Assembly: GCA_031397915.1 (NCBI GenBank)
Contig: JANNMM010000377.1
Span: forward strand, 1 to 24,512
From: JANYCG01 sp031397915
GTDB taxonomy: Bacteria; Pseudomonadota; Gammaproteobacteria; Burkholderiales; Burkholderiaceae_C
Length of the DNA stretch: 24,512 nucleotides
Direction: 5' to 3'
Made by a program: the position numbers and the translations under genes. Below the pieces are notes generated by a model that saw nothing but the letters and a program-made list of their open reading frames with translations, did no database searches and was not told the DNA's origin. Below, piece by piece: positions 1 to 7,356 of this stretch. Positions within the stretch are counted from its first letter, which is position 1. Each line of letters begins with the position of its first letter.

Positions 1-46
1 GCACTCAAGCTTTATAACTCATCACTCCCATCTAAGGGTTTATTTT

Positions 47-148
47 TTACTTTTCAAGGTTCTCCAGCATATCTTTCGTCATTCTTTCCAGGTCAAATTC
101 TTCTTTCCATCCCCAGTCGTTACGTGCAACTGCATCATCAATGCTTTG
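47..148 (-). CDS. C-terminal fragment of an NAD-dependent epimerase/dehydratase (threonine dehydrogenase-like)
   Basis: Only the last ~33 codons are present, ending in TAA at 47-49. The readable tail has the order SIDDAVARNDWGW, then EEFDLERMTKDMLENL. This matches my memory of the C-terminus of short-chain NAD-dependent epimerases annotated as L-threonine 3-dehydrogenase, especially from Bacteroidetes. Codons here are AT-rich, unlike every other gene in the window. The frame stays open further to 256, but from about 148 it lies antisense to argA and no longer resembles the family, so the true 5' part is missing. The family call rests on a short tail; its exact substrate cannot be given. Confidence 0.6.
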   Translation of the reverse strand, partial: QSIDDAVARNDWGWKEEFDLERMTKDMLENLEK

Positions 149-581
149 GGCCACGGGCGACGACGTGGGCGGCATCCTGCAACTGATTGAACCGTTCGAG
201 AAAGACGGCACGCTGGTCAAACGCGGGCGCACCGAGATCGAACGTGACGCCGGCAACTACACCATCATCGAACACGACGGCGTGATCTTCGCGTGCGCGG
301 CGCTCTACCCGTTCCCGGAAGCAAAAACCGGGGAAATGGCGGCGCTGACTGTGTCGCCCGCCGTACAGGGCCAGGGCGACGGCGAACGTGTACTCAAACG
401 CATCGAACACCGCGCCAGGGCGGCAGGAATGGACAGCATTTTTGTATTGACCACCCGCACCATGCACTGGTTTTTGAAACGCGGTTTTGTGCAGGTTGAC
501 GCCGACTGGCTACCCGACGCGCGCAAACGCAACTACACCTGGGATAGAAAAAGCCAGGTGCTGGTGAAGAAACTGGGTTGA
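141..581 (+). CDS. argA: N-acetylglutamate synthase, C-terminal GNAT domain only (5'-truncated)
   Basis: ArgA transfers acetyl from acetyl-CoA to glutamate in the first step of arginine synthesis. The readable part (up to 146 codons) matches the C-terminal acetyltransferase domain: EHDGVIFACAALYPF near residue 50, the acetyl-CoA loop VSPAVQGQGDGERVL near residue 75, and the conserved tail TTRTMHWFLKRGF followed by WDRKSQVLVKKL. Full-length ArgA has roughly 430-450 residues, with an amino-acid-kinase-like domain of about 280 residues in front. That domain is absent because homology begins at about 150, right at the junction. The ATG at 141 is therefore probably fortuitous and the gene is a fragment. 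It converges on dsbB with five bases between the stops. Confidence 0.88.
   Translation: MLWATGDDVGGILQLIEPFEKDGTLVKRGRTEIERDAGNYTIIEHDGVIFACAALYPFPEAKTGEMAALTVSPAVQGQGDGERVLKRIEHRARAAGMDSIFVLTTRTMHWFLKRGFVQVDADWLPDARKRNYTWDRKSQVLVKKLG
143..158. other. Abrupt sequence junction (chimeric join or rearrangement breakpoint)
   Basis: To the left, the minus strand encodes an epimerase tail in AT-rich DNA. To the right, the plus strand encodes an ArgA GNAT domain that starts mid-protein in GC-rich DNA. Both recognisable proteins are broken within the same ~15 bases, around GCTTTGGGCCACGGG. No terminal inverted repeat, target duplication or integrase is visible. An assembly or library chimera at a contig end is the simplest reading; a real recombination event is possible. 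Confidence 0.7.
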
Positions 582-586
582 GCCGC

Positions 587-1099
587 TCAGCGGGCCAGGC
601 GCTGGCGCCAAATCAGCGCCATGGCAACCAGGGCAACGCCCACAAAACACAGAAACGACCAGTTGGCGATGGAGCCTCCCAAAAACACCCAGTCAACTTT
701 GGTGCAATCGCCGCTGCCCTTGAAAATCATCGGGATGGCGCGCTGCAGCGGGAAGTTTTCGATCATGCCGTAGATGTCGCGCCCACAGGAGGCGATCTCG
801 GGCGGGTACCACTGCAACCAGCTCTGCCGCGCGGCCACAAAAGCACCCAACAGGGCCTGCAGCAGCAGTACGCCAGCGCCACCGACGTGCACCGTTTTTC
901 GGCTGCTGAGTCTCGTCAACAGGGCAGTTACCGCTATCAAAACGAAAGCATAGCGCTGCACCACACACATGGGGCATGGCTCCAGCCCGAGGCCATGTTG
1001 CAGGTACATGCCGTAACCCAGCAGCGCCACGCAAGCCACGACGACCAGGTCAAACACGCGCCTGGGGTGGCGGTCAAACAATGTGGTCAGGAAATCCAA
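587..1099 (-). CDS. dsbB: Disulfide bond formation protein B
   Basis: This is an inner-membrane oxidase that re-oxidises periplasmic DsbA and passes electrons to quinone. The protein has 170 residues, normal for DsbB, with four hydrophobic segments (about 15-32, 47-63, 71-88, 143-164). The first periplasmic loop carries the CPMC pair (C42, C45), followed directly by VVQRY with the Arg typical of the quinone site. The second loop carries C105 and C132. All four catalytic cysteines are present. The start is taken as TTG at 1099 because there is no ATG in a sensible place upstream and the first transmembrane segment needs this N-terminus. The 270 bases upstream, up to fpr, hold no gene I can support. 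Confidence 0.95.
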   Translation of the reverse strand: MDFLTTLFDRHPRRVFDLVVVACVALLGYGMYLQHGLGLEPCPMCVVQRYAFVLIAVTALLTRLSSRKTVHVGGAGVLLLQALLGAFVAARQSWLQWYPPEIASCGRDIYGMIENFPLQRAIPMIFKGSGDCTKVDWVFLGGSIANWSFLCFVGVALVAMALIWRQRLAR

Positions 1100-1369
1100 A
1101 GTGGGGCCTTTTTGGGTTGCGGTTCAGGTCGGTGACTGCTTGGGGTCAGAGTGTCGCAGATGGTTCCTCGGGGTTCTTTTGCGGCTGTGATGGTGGCCCG
1201 CTGCGGGTTTCGGGTTGGGATGCCTTGTTGGCCGCCTCAATTCAGCCACTCCTGTAGCGCAGCGGTGACGAATTGGCGTGCCGAATCCCGACGATTTCTG
1301 CGCCCGTGTCGCCGACAGGCGACGGCCCAAGGCAGACCACATTGACCGGCCTTTCAGAACGACCAGAGG

Positions 1370-2155
1370 CTACTGCTCCGCAAACGCCCGCTCAATCACA
1401 AAGTCCCCTGGCCGGCTGGTGTTGCCTTCATGGAAACCGCGCGCCTCCATCATGCCCTTGAGATCGCGCAACATGGCCGGGCTGCCGCAAATCATGACGC
1501 GGTCGTCTTTGGCGTCGAGCGGCGGCAGATCGAGGTCGTCGTGCAGCTTGCCGTTGTCGAGCAGTTCGGTCACGCGACCCCGGTTGACGAAGTCTTCGCG
1601 CGTCACGGTCGGGTAGTAACTCAATTGCTTCGCTACGGTTTCGCCCAGCAACTCGTGCGCTGGAAGGTGCTCGGTGAGGTATTCACGGTACGCCAGCTCG
1701 TCGACTTCGCGCACGCCGTGCACCAGGATCACGCGCTCGAATTTTTCATACGTTGCGGGGTCGCGCACGATGCTCATGAAAGGCGCCAGGCCGGTGCCGG
1801 TCGAGAGCAAATAAAGCCGCTTGCCGGGCAGCAAATAGTCAATCAGCAGGGTGCCAGTGGGTTTGCGGCCGACCATGATGGTGTCGCCCGGCTGGATATG
1901 TTGCAGGCGACTGGTCAGCGGGCCATCGGGCACCTTGATGCTCAAAAACTCGAGGTTGTCCTCGTAATTGGCGCTGGCAATTGAATAAGCGCGCAGCAGC
2001 GGTTTGGCAGTGGCCTCGTCTTTCGGTTTCAGGCCAATCATGGTGAAGTGGCCGTTGGAGAACCGCAACGCCGGGTCGCGCGTCGTGGTGAAGCTGAACA
2101 ATTTGTCGGTCCAGTGGTGGACGCTCAGGACTTCAGCTTCGTGAAAGGCGCTCAT
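1370..2155 (-). CDS. fpr: Ferredoxin/flavodoxin-NADP(+) reductase
   Basis: This cytoplasmic FAD enzyme passes electrons between NADPH and ferredoxin or flavodoxin, feeding iron-sulfur and oxidative-stress reactions. The 261 residues show the FAD-binding RAYS motif (55-58), the NADP pyrophosphate loop STGTGLAPF (118-126), the nucleotide-contact strand MICGSPAML (221-229), and a short tail after FVIERAF beyond the usual aromatic end, as in bacterial Fpr of Pseudomonas and Azotobacter type. ATG at 2155 fits family N-termini (xxVLSVHHWTDKLFSF), although no clear Shine-Dalgarno precedes it. It stands alone; the palindrome at 2238-2260 in its upstream region could be an operator. Confidence 0.93.
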   Translation of the reverse strand: MSAFHEAEVLSVHHWTDKLFSFTTTRDPALRFSNGHFTMIGLKPKDEATAKPLLRAYSIASANYEDNLEFLSIKVPDGPLTSRLQHIQPGDTIMVGRKPTGTLLIDYLLPGKRLYLLSTGTGLAPFMSIVRDPATYEKFERVILVHGVREVDELAYREYLTEHLPAHELLGETVAKQLSYYPTVTREDFVNRGRVTELLDNGKLHDDLDLPPLDAKDDRVMICGSPAMLRDLKGMMEARGFHEGNTSRPGDFVIERAFAEQ

Positions 2156-2237
2156 GGTTCAGGAATGGTTGTAAAGGGTGGCTAGCTGCTTAATTTATCG
2201 CCAATTCGTCAAAACTCAAACGAATTAGAAATTGATT

Positions 2238-2260
2238 GCTTAGACCGGGCAAGTCTAAGC
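2238..2260. promoter_or_regulatory. Perfect 8-bp inverted repeat upstream of fpr (possible operator)
   Basis: GCTTAGAC, seven bases, then GTCTAAGC. It lies 83 bases before the fpr start in the only AT-rich stretch nearby, and about 150 bases past the stop of the converging-side neighbour. The dyad size suits a dimeric regulator. fpr genes are often under redox regulators, but this does not look like a SoxR box I could name. Confidence 0.4.
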
Positions 2261-2387
2261 CGGCGTGCGCCCAGACAGTTTGTGATGGATCAAACTTTTG
2301 CTTGAGGTGCTGTGAGATGACGCGAGATACCGCAAGCTGTAGTTCGAGTTAAGGCGCGCGTTAAAGCACGGGAACCGACTGGAAGCA

Positions 2388-2402
2388 GGCCCAAAACGGG
2401 CC
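2388..2402 (-). terminator. Weak hairpin just after the carboxymuconolactone decarboxylase-like gene
   Basis: A GGCCC-AAAAC-GGGCC stem-loop (5-bp GC-only stem) sits 12 bases beyond the stop at 2414. There is no T-run on the minus-strand 3' side, so it is at best a weak or factor-assisted terminator. Confidence 0.25.
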
Positions 2403-2413
2403 CGGGAAGCCGC

Positions 2414-2803
2414 TCAAGCCGCCGGCTTGTCGTCTTCTGCGAAAACTTGCCGGGCCACCCTGAAGGCTTCTATGCCAGCCGGCGCACCGCAATAAACGGC
2501 AGCCTGAAGAAAAACTTCCTTCATTTCGTCGCGTGTCACGCCATTGTTGAGTGCACCGCGAACGTGCAGCTTCAGCTCGGCCGGCCGGTTCAAGGCGGTG
2601 AGCATGGCCAGATTCAGGAAACTGCGGGTTTTGCGGTCCAGTCCGTCGCGCGTCCAGACCGCGCCCCAAGCGTGTTCAGTGACAAACTGTTGCAGATCTT
2701 CGGTGAATTCGTCAACCTGGGCCAAGGCTTTGTTGACATATTCGGCACCCAGCACCTCCCGGCGGACCTTTAAACCCGCCAGAAAGTTGGCATTTTCATC
2801 CAT
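2414..2803 (-). CDS. pcaC: Carboxymuconolactone decarboxylase family protein (PcaC-like)
   Basis: PcaC decarboxylates 4-carboxymuconolactone to the beta-ketoadipate enol-lactone in protocatechuate breakdown. The 129 residues are full length for the family and carry its signature run: WGAVWTRDGLDRKTRSFLNLAMLTAL (about 46-71), then ELKLHVRGALNNGVTRDEMKEV and VYCGAPAGIEAFRVA. There is no CxxC, so it is not an AhpD-type peroxidase reductant. No other protocatechuate gene is nearby, so the substrate is less certain than the family; many lone PcaC-like genes are misnamed. It begins 12 bases after the stop of the small cysteine protein and is probably co-transcribed with it. Confidence 0.85.
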   Translation of the reverse strand: MDENANFLAGLKVRREVLGAEYVNKALAQVDEFTEDLQQFVTEHAWGAVWTRDGLDRKTRSFLNLAMLTALNRPAELKLHVRGALNNGVTRDEMKEVFLQAAVYCGAPAGIEAFRVARQVFAEDDKPAA

Positions 2804-2815
2804 GAAAAGCGGGGC

Positions 2816-2944
2816 CTAGTTTTTTGCCAATTGGGCGTCAAGCTCTTTGCAGGAGGGCGAGCAGACGGCTTGCGCCTTGCCCAGGACCTTGCGTGTGCCC
2901 ATGAGGGAGCGCGCGCGGTGTTTGCCGCACATGAAGCAGGACAT
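2816..2944 (-). CDS. Small four-cysteine protein, unknown function
   Basis: This is a 42-residue protein beginning MSCFMCGKHRAR. It has a CxxC near the start (C3, C6) and a second pair CSPSC (C28, C32) with a basic stretch between, the spacing of a miniature zinc-binding knuckle. ATG at 2944 is chosen over longer in-frame starts (to 3103) because GGAG stands five bases in front of it and the upstream part has no family look. It is followed after 12 bases by the PcaC-like gene. I do not recognise a named family; zinc or iron-sulfur binding is inferred only from the cysteines. Confidence 0.6.
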   Translation of the reverse strand: MSCFMCGKHRARSLMGTRKVLGKAQAVCSPSCKELDAQLAKN

Positions 2945-3171
2945 GGTGGCTCCGCCAAACGACGCAGCGGCCGCGAACGGCGATCCGGACACTTTGGATT
3001 TATAACGCAAACCGTCTGGAAGGACGGCGGTTTTTGCTTCAGCTCTAGACATTGGCCGGGCTCTCGAAAAGTGGACTAAGCCATATTTTATCGCGGAATG
3101 CACCCGCCCGCGCGGCCGCCCGGCACCGCCACTACGATAATCAGGCCATTCTGATATTCAAAAAGGCACCC

Positions 3172-3444
3172 ATGGCCCGTACCGTCAACTGCATCAAGCT
3201 CGGAAAAGAAGCCGAAGGACTCGATTTTGCGCCCTACCCCGGCGAGCTTGGCAAACGCATCTGGCAAAGCGTGAGCAAGGAGGCCTGGGCGGCTTGGCTC
3301 AAGCACCAGACCATGCTGGTCAATGAGAACCGGCTGAACCTGGCCGATGCGCGCGCGCGCCAATACCTGGCGCGGCAAATGGAAAACCACTTTTTCGGCT
3401 CTGGCGCCGATGCCGCCGCCGGCTACGTGCCGCCTGCGCCGTGA
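3172..3444 (+). CDS. yggX: Probable Fe(2+)-trafficking / oxidative damage protection protein YggX
   Basis: YggX is a small cytosolic protein that protects iron-sulfur enzymes and DNA from oxidative damage. The 90 residues match the family throughout: MARTVNCIKLGKEAEGLDFAPYPGELG at the N-terminus with the conserved Cys7, WxxWLKHQTMLVNENRLN in the centre, and ARQYLARQMENHFFG near the end. ATG at 3172 is preceded by AAGG five bases upstream. Longer in-frame starts back to 3052 are rejected. The stop is in the same frame as the following mnmC-like gene, whose GTG comes 34 bases later, so the two may be co-transcribed. Confidence 0.95.
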   Translation: MARTVNCIKLGKEAEGLDFAPYPGELGKRIWQSVSKEAWAAWLKHQTMLVNENRLNLADARARQYLARQMENHFFGSGADAAAGYVPPAP

Positions 3445-3477
3445 TGGGGCATTACACCCCGCTATTTCCATAGGCCC

Positions 3478-5154
3478 GTGAACAGGTCGGCGGCGCATTC
3501 CTGGCTTCAGGACCGCGGATTGCTCGACGAATGGGTTGGCCAGCCCGCCTTTCAGGTTCTCGACCTCTCGCCGGACATTGCGCCACTCTGGCACGAGTTA
3601 TTGGCGATTTGGCGCCAGCACCCCCTGCGCCCGCGCCACTTGCACTGGGTGAGCTTGAGGGCAGGCAGCACCGGTAGCCACGTGGATTTTGAGCGTCACG
3701 AAGATGTAGCGCTTGACGCGCCTGTCGGGAACCCGGCCAACCGCGCCTTGCTGACACAGGTGACCGGTGAGCGTCACGCCGCATTGCGTGAATTGCGCAT
3801 GACGGCAGATGCCCTTTTGCTGCCGTCGTTCGACCCATTGACATGTGCGCCCTGGGCCTGCACACCGTGGACGGCCAAATTGTTGGCTCGCCATTGCCGC
3901 CGTGGCACCATGCTGTTCGCTGAATCTCTCGCGGAAACTTCCAGGCAGGCGCTTGCAGCCCAGGGGTTCGAGCTTCAACCCACCGCACGCGACGCTGCAG
4001 CCGCCAGCGCCTGGTCGGGCCAGTACAACCCGCGTTGGCAGCCGAAAAACCGCACGCTTGAATCCGCAACCAACGCCATCACCAACCGCCGCTGCATCGT
4101 CATCGGCGCAGGGCTGGCTGGTGCCAGTACGGCCAACGCCCTGGCGGCGCGGGGATGGTCGATGCATGTGCTCGACGCGGCGCCCGCACCGGCCACGGGC
4201 GCTTCGAGCTTGCCTGTGGGCTTAATGGTGGCGCACAGGTCTGTCGACGACAACCCAAGGTCTCGCTTGACCCGCGCGGGGGTGCACATGACCACCTTGC
4301 AGGCCAGGCGCTGGCTCAAAACCAATGTTGATTGGGCCCCCAACGGCGTCTTGACGCTCAAGCCGGGTTCCGCAGCGCAGTTTCAGGCCGAAGGCGCGTG
4401 GGTCAAGCCGCAATCGCTGGTCGAGGCGTGGATGGCGCATCCAGGCGTGCGCTTTGCCGGCAGCGCGACCGTGGCTGCACTCGACTGGCACGCCACACCG
4501 GCGGGCGGCGAATGGCGGGCTCTCGATGCCAACGGCCACGAGCTGGCCGCGGCACCGTATGTCGTTTTGGCGGCAGCGGCAGGCTGTGCTGCGATATTGC
4601 AGAACACAGCGACTCTGCAACACAAGGCCGGGCGCCCTTCATTTGACGTGCCCAAGCTCATCTCGGTGCCCGGGCAGGTCTCGTGGGGATTTCATGCACC
4701 CGGTGACGAACTCTGGACACCAGCCACTTCAGTCAATGGACAGGGTTATCTCGTCGCCAACCTGCCCATCGACGGCCGGCCGGCGTGGCTGATGGGTTCC
4801 ACCTTCGAAGACGAAGCCGAACCCCTGGATACCGCTGCCGGCCATGCCCTCAACTTCTCGCAGATGCAGATGTTGATGCCAGGCGCAGCGGCGGCACTGG
4901 CGGCCCGCTTTGAAACACGCGCCGTCAACGCCTGGCGCAGCGTGCGATGCACCACTGCCGACCGTCTGCCGCTCGTGGGCCCCGTGAGCCGCGGCGCGCC
5001 AGGGCTGTGGCTTAACACCGGTTACGGTGCGCGTGGCCTCACCTGGAGCGTGTTGTGTGCCGAACTTCTGGCGTCACGCCTTGGGGGTGAGCCCTGGCCC
5101 ATTGCTGCGAGCCTCGCGGGCAAGCTCGGTGAGAGGCGAAGCCTTCGCGGCTGA
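3478..5154 (+). CDS. mnmC: MnmC-like FAD-dependent tRNA-modification oxidoreductase with degenerate methyltransferase half
   Basis: MnmC finishes the mnm5s2U34 wobble modification: its FAD half removes carboxymethyl and its N-terminal half methylates with SAM. In this 558-residue protein the FAD half is intact: GAGLAG at 210-215, GASSLPVGLMVAHRSVDDNPRSRLTRAG (241-268), a GQVSWG strand, and the C-terminal TTADRLPLVGPV and GARGLTW motifs. The first ~200 residues align in order with the methyltransferase but lack its SAM loop (the usual GFGxGLNF is replaced near residues 30-37 by LSPDIAPL), and its DGFxP motif reads PSFDP at 116-120. It is about 100 residues shorter than bifunctional MnmC. GTG at 3478 is the first start codon after the in-frame yggX stop. 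The FAD activity is well supported; methyl transfer is doubtful. Confidence 0.82.
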   Translation: MNRSAAHSWLQDRGLLDEWVGQPAFQVLDLSPDIAPLWHELLAIWRQHPLRPRHLHWVSLRAGSTGSHVDFERHEDVALDAPVGNPANRALLTQVTGERHAALRELRMTADALLLPSFDPLTCAPWACTPWTAKLLARHCRRGTMLFAESLAETSRQALAAQGFELQPTARDAAAASAWSGQYNPRWQPKNRTLESATNAITNRRCIVIGAGLAGASTANALAARGWSMHVLDAAPAPATGASSLPVGLMVAHRSVDDNPRSRLTRAGVHMTTLQARRWLKTNVDWAPNGVLTLKPGSAAQFQAEGAWVKPQSLVEAWMAHPGVRFAGSATVAALDWHATPAGGEWRALDANGHELAAAPYVVLAAAAGCAAILQNTATLQHKAGRPSFDVPKLISVPGQVSWGFHAPGDELWTPATSVNGQGYLVANLPIDGRPAWLMGSTFEDEAEPLDTAAGHALNFSQMQMLMPGAAAALAARFETRAVNAWRSVRCTTADRLPLVGPVSRGAPGLWLNTGYGARGLTWSVLCAELLASRLGGEPWPIAASLAGKLGERRSLRG

Positions 5155-5164
5155 ACCGCCCGCG

Positions 5165-5902
5165 TCAGACCTTGCGCAGCAGATCCATGATCTGCATGGG
5201 GTCAAAAGGCACTTCCAATACGCCCACACAACCGGCCTGCTCGGCGCGTTGTTGCACGTGCCAGGAAGCGTTGCGCGAGCTCAGGACAACCGAGCCCATG
5301 GCCGGCTCCAGGCCCATCAGCCGTTCGACCAGGCGCCAGCCGTCAACTTCTGGCGCGTCCAGGTTGACGATGACCAGGTCATAGTGCCGCTGGCGGGCCA
5401 GTTCATAGGCCTGCAAGGCGTCGCCGGTTTCGGTAATCTCGAGCATGCCGGCCAGCGCCAGGCGCGCCCGCAGGTACAGGCGATGGTCCTTCGACGGGTC
5501 CACCACCAGGGTCTGGCGCACGCCCGGTGGCGCAATGCCTTTGGCGGATTCACCGGTTTCGAGGTCAATATCGGAGCCCAATGCGCCGGAGAAAAGCTGG
5601 TCCATCGCGTGCACCACGGCAGACCAGTTCAAAGGCCGGGTGAACGCCCGCCAAGCGCCCTCGGGCGCGTGTTCACCCACGACTATCAGTTTCAGGTTTT
5701 TATTGAAGCCGGGCGATTGCAGCTCCATGCCGCCTGCGTAACTTTCGGTATCCAGCAGTGCCAGGTGGGGCGGCAACGGCGCCTCAGGTGTCCACAACTG
5801 GTAGCTGGTGGAGCGTTCCTGCGAGAGACGAAAGACGGTGTTCAGGGCATGTCGCTCTGCATCACGAAACCCGATAACTTTCACATAAACAGTGTTGAGC
5901 AT
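5165..5902 (-). CDS. Receiver-like protein with non-canonical phospho-acceptor site
   Basis: Residues 130-243 of 245 follow the receiver fold order: strand TLVVDPSKDH, helix, strand YDLVIVNLDAPEVDGW, strand GSVVLSSRN, and VPFDPMQIMDLL at the end. Key residues have changed. The aspartate expected two before DAP is Asn180, one of the two beta-1 acids is Pro136, and the beta-5 lysine (usually KPF) is Val231. Phosphorylation is therefore unlikely. The first ~125 residues have a similar alternating pattern (LALLD near 48-51, KLIVVGE 71-77, AFTRPLNWSAVVHAMDQL 86-103) and may be a second degenerate receiver. No DNA-binding or enzymatic output domain follows and no kinase is adjacent. The likely role is as a protein-protein adaptor. 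Confidence 0.72.
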   Translation of the reverse strand: MLNTVYVKVIGFRDAERHALNTVFRLSQERSTSYQLWTPEAPLPPHLALLDTESYAGGMELQSPGFNKNLKLIVVGEHAPEGAWRAFTRPLNWSAVVHAMDQLFSGALGSDIDLETGESAKGIAPPGVRQTLVVDPSKDHRLYLRARLALAGMLEITETGDALQAYELARQRHYDLVIVNLDAPEVDGWRLVERLMGLEPAMGSVVLSSRNASWHVQQRAEQAGCVGVLEVPFDPMQIMDLLRKV

Positions 5903-5992
5903 GTTTCAATTGGACGGCACGGCGCCAGATAAATCAAACGAAATTTACCGGCAATTGGGGATGCCGCGCAAACGCATGGGCCCCGATTGTTG

Positions 5993-7207
5993 TTATTTCA
6001 TCGCCGCTGCCGGGCGGCGCGCACGCACGTAGGCGTCTGTAGGCATGTAGGCCTTGCCGTCGGCATAACGCCACTGCACCATGGTGCCTTTGCCACCCTT
6101 CTGGTCAAGCAGGCCGACATACGCGCCCATGGTGGACTGCTGGTCAATCGCGCGGAACTCCGCAGGGCCAAATGGCGTGCTGAATTTCAGGCCCCGCATG
6201 GCCAGCACCAGTTTCTCGTTGTCTGTTGAATTGGCCTTTTTGATGGCCGCGAAGATCGCCTGCATGGTGGCGTAACCCACAACCGAGCCGACTTTTGGGT
6301 TCTCGTTGAACTTCTTGTAGTAGTTGGCCGTGAACGAGGCATGCTCGGGCCGGTCGATCTGGTCCCACGGGTAACCGGTGACGATCCAGCCCCTGGGCGT
6401 TTCGTCTTTCAGTGTTTCCAGGTATTCGGGCTCGCCCGAAAGCAGCGAGACCACGGGCGTTTTCGGGAAGATGTTTCGCTGGTTGCCCTCGCGCACCAGT
6501 TTGGCGAGATCAGCGCCAAAAGTGACGTTGAAGATCGCATCGGGGCGGCTTTGCATCGTGGCCTGCAACGTGGTGCCAGCGTCGAGTTTGCCAAGCGCCG
6601 GCCATTGTTCGCCGACGAATTCCACGTCCGGCCGTTTGGCCTTCAAAAGCTCTTTGAAACTCGCCACAGCGCTCTGGCCGTATTCGTAATTGGGCGCAAT
6701 CGTGGCCCAGCGCTTGGCCGGCAGCTTGGCCGCTTCTTCCACCAGCATGGCCGATTGCATGTAGGTACTCGGGCGCAGGCGGAAAGTGTAGCGGTTGCCT
6801 TTGTCCCACACGATGGCGTCGGTGAGTGGTTCGCTGGCGACGAAGAGCCGCTTGTTTTTCTGCGCGTGGTCGGCCAGGGCCAGGCCGACGTTGGAGAGAA
6901 AACCGCCTGCCAGCACATCGACTTTTTCATTGGACGTGAGCTCGACCGCGTGTTTCAACGCCTCTTCGGGTTTGCCGCCGTCGTCGCGTGCGATCACCTC
7001 CACTTTGCGACCCAGCAAGCCACCCTGCGCGTTGATCTGATCCACGGCGAGTTGCCAGCCCTGGCGATACGGCGTGGTGAACTGCGGAATGTTCGAGTAA
7101 CTGTTGATCTCACCGATTTTGATCGGCTTGGCGGTTTGGGCGAATACGCCGGCGCCAAAGCCAAAAGCCAGACCGGCAGCCAATGTCGACATCACAATAC
7201 GTTTCAT
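5993..7207 (-). CDS. Periplasmic substrate-binding protein, branched-chain amino acid (LivJ/Peripla_BP_6) type
   Basis: The 404-residue precursor starts with a typical signal peptide (MKRIVMSTLAAGLAFGFGAGVFA, cut before Q). The mature protein begins with PIKIGEINSYS and continues with GWQLAVDQINAQGGLLGRKVEVIARDDGGKPEEALKHAVELTSNEKVDVLAGG, the classic family I binding-protein opening. ATG at 7207 has GGAGA six bases upstream; the longer frame to 7393 is rejected. No LivHMGF permease or ATPase is adjacent, so it is an orphan that either shares a transporter elsewhere or acts as a receptor. Ligand unknown: amino acids, amides, urea and aromatic acids are all possible in this family. Confidence 0.9.
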   Translation of the reverse strand: MKRIVMSTLAAGLAFGFGAGVFAQTAKPIKIGEINSYSNIPQFTTPYRQGWQLAVDQINAQGGLLGRKVEVIARDDGGKPEEALKHAVELTSNEKVDVLAGGFLSNVGLALADHAQKNKRLFVASEPLTDAIVWDKGNRYTFRLRPSTYMQSAMLVEEAAKLPAKRWATIAPNYEYGQSAVASFKELLKAKRPDVEFVGEQWPALGKLDAGTTLQATMQSRPDAIFNVTFGADLAKLVREGNQRNIFPKTPVVSLLSGEPEYLETLKDETPRGWIVTGYPWDQIDRPEHASFTANYYKKFNENPKVGSVVGYATMQAIFAAIKKANSTDNEKLVLAMRGLKFSTPFGPAEFRAIDQQSTMGAYVGLLDQKGGKGTMVQWRYADGKAYMPTDAYVRARRPAAAMK

Positions 7208-7356
7208 GGTTTCTCCAGTGGGTCGGACTTTATCAGGGAATTCCCTAGGACTGCGCTCAACGCGCGAGTGTGCCGTTCGGAGGACTGACTGGACGCCCGC
7301 GAGGTGATGCCCGGCGGAATGATGGAAGCCTTTGCCCTTGAATTCGGTGCCTGGCA

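Noticed and set aside
1124..1342. 72-codon minus-strand frame between dsbB and fpr
   Set aside because: Arg/Pro/His-rich, no ribosome site, no hydrophobic or domain pattern; treated as non-coding spacer.
3962..3985. GGTTCGAGCTTCAACCC resembling a tRNA T-arm
   Set aside because: It lies inside the mnmC-like coding frame, and no acceptor, D or anticodon stem can be built around it.
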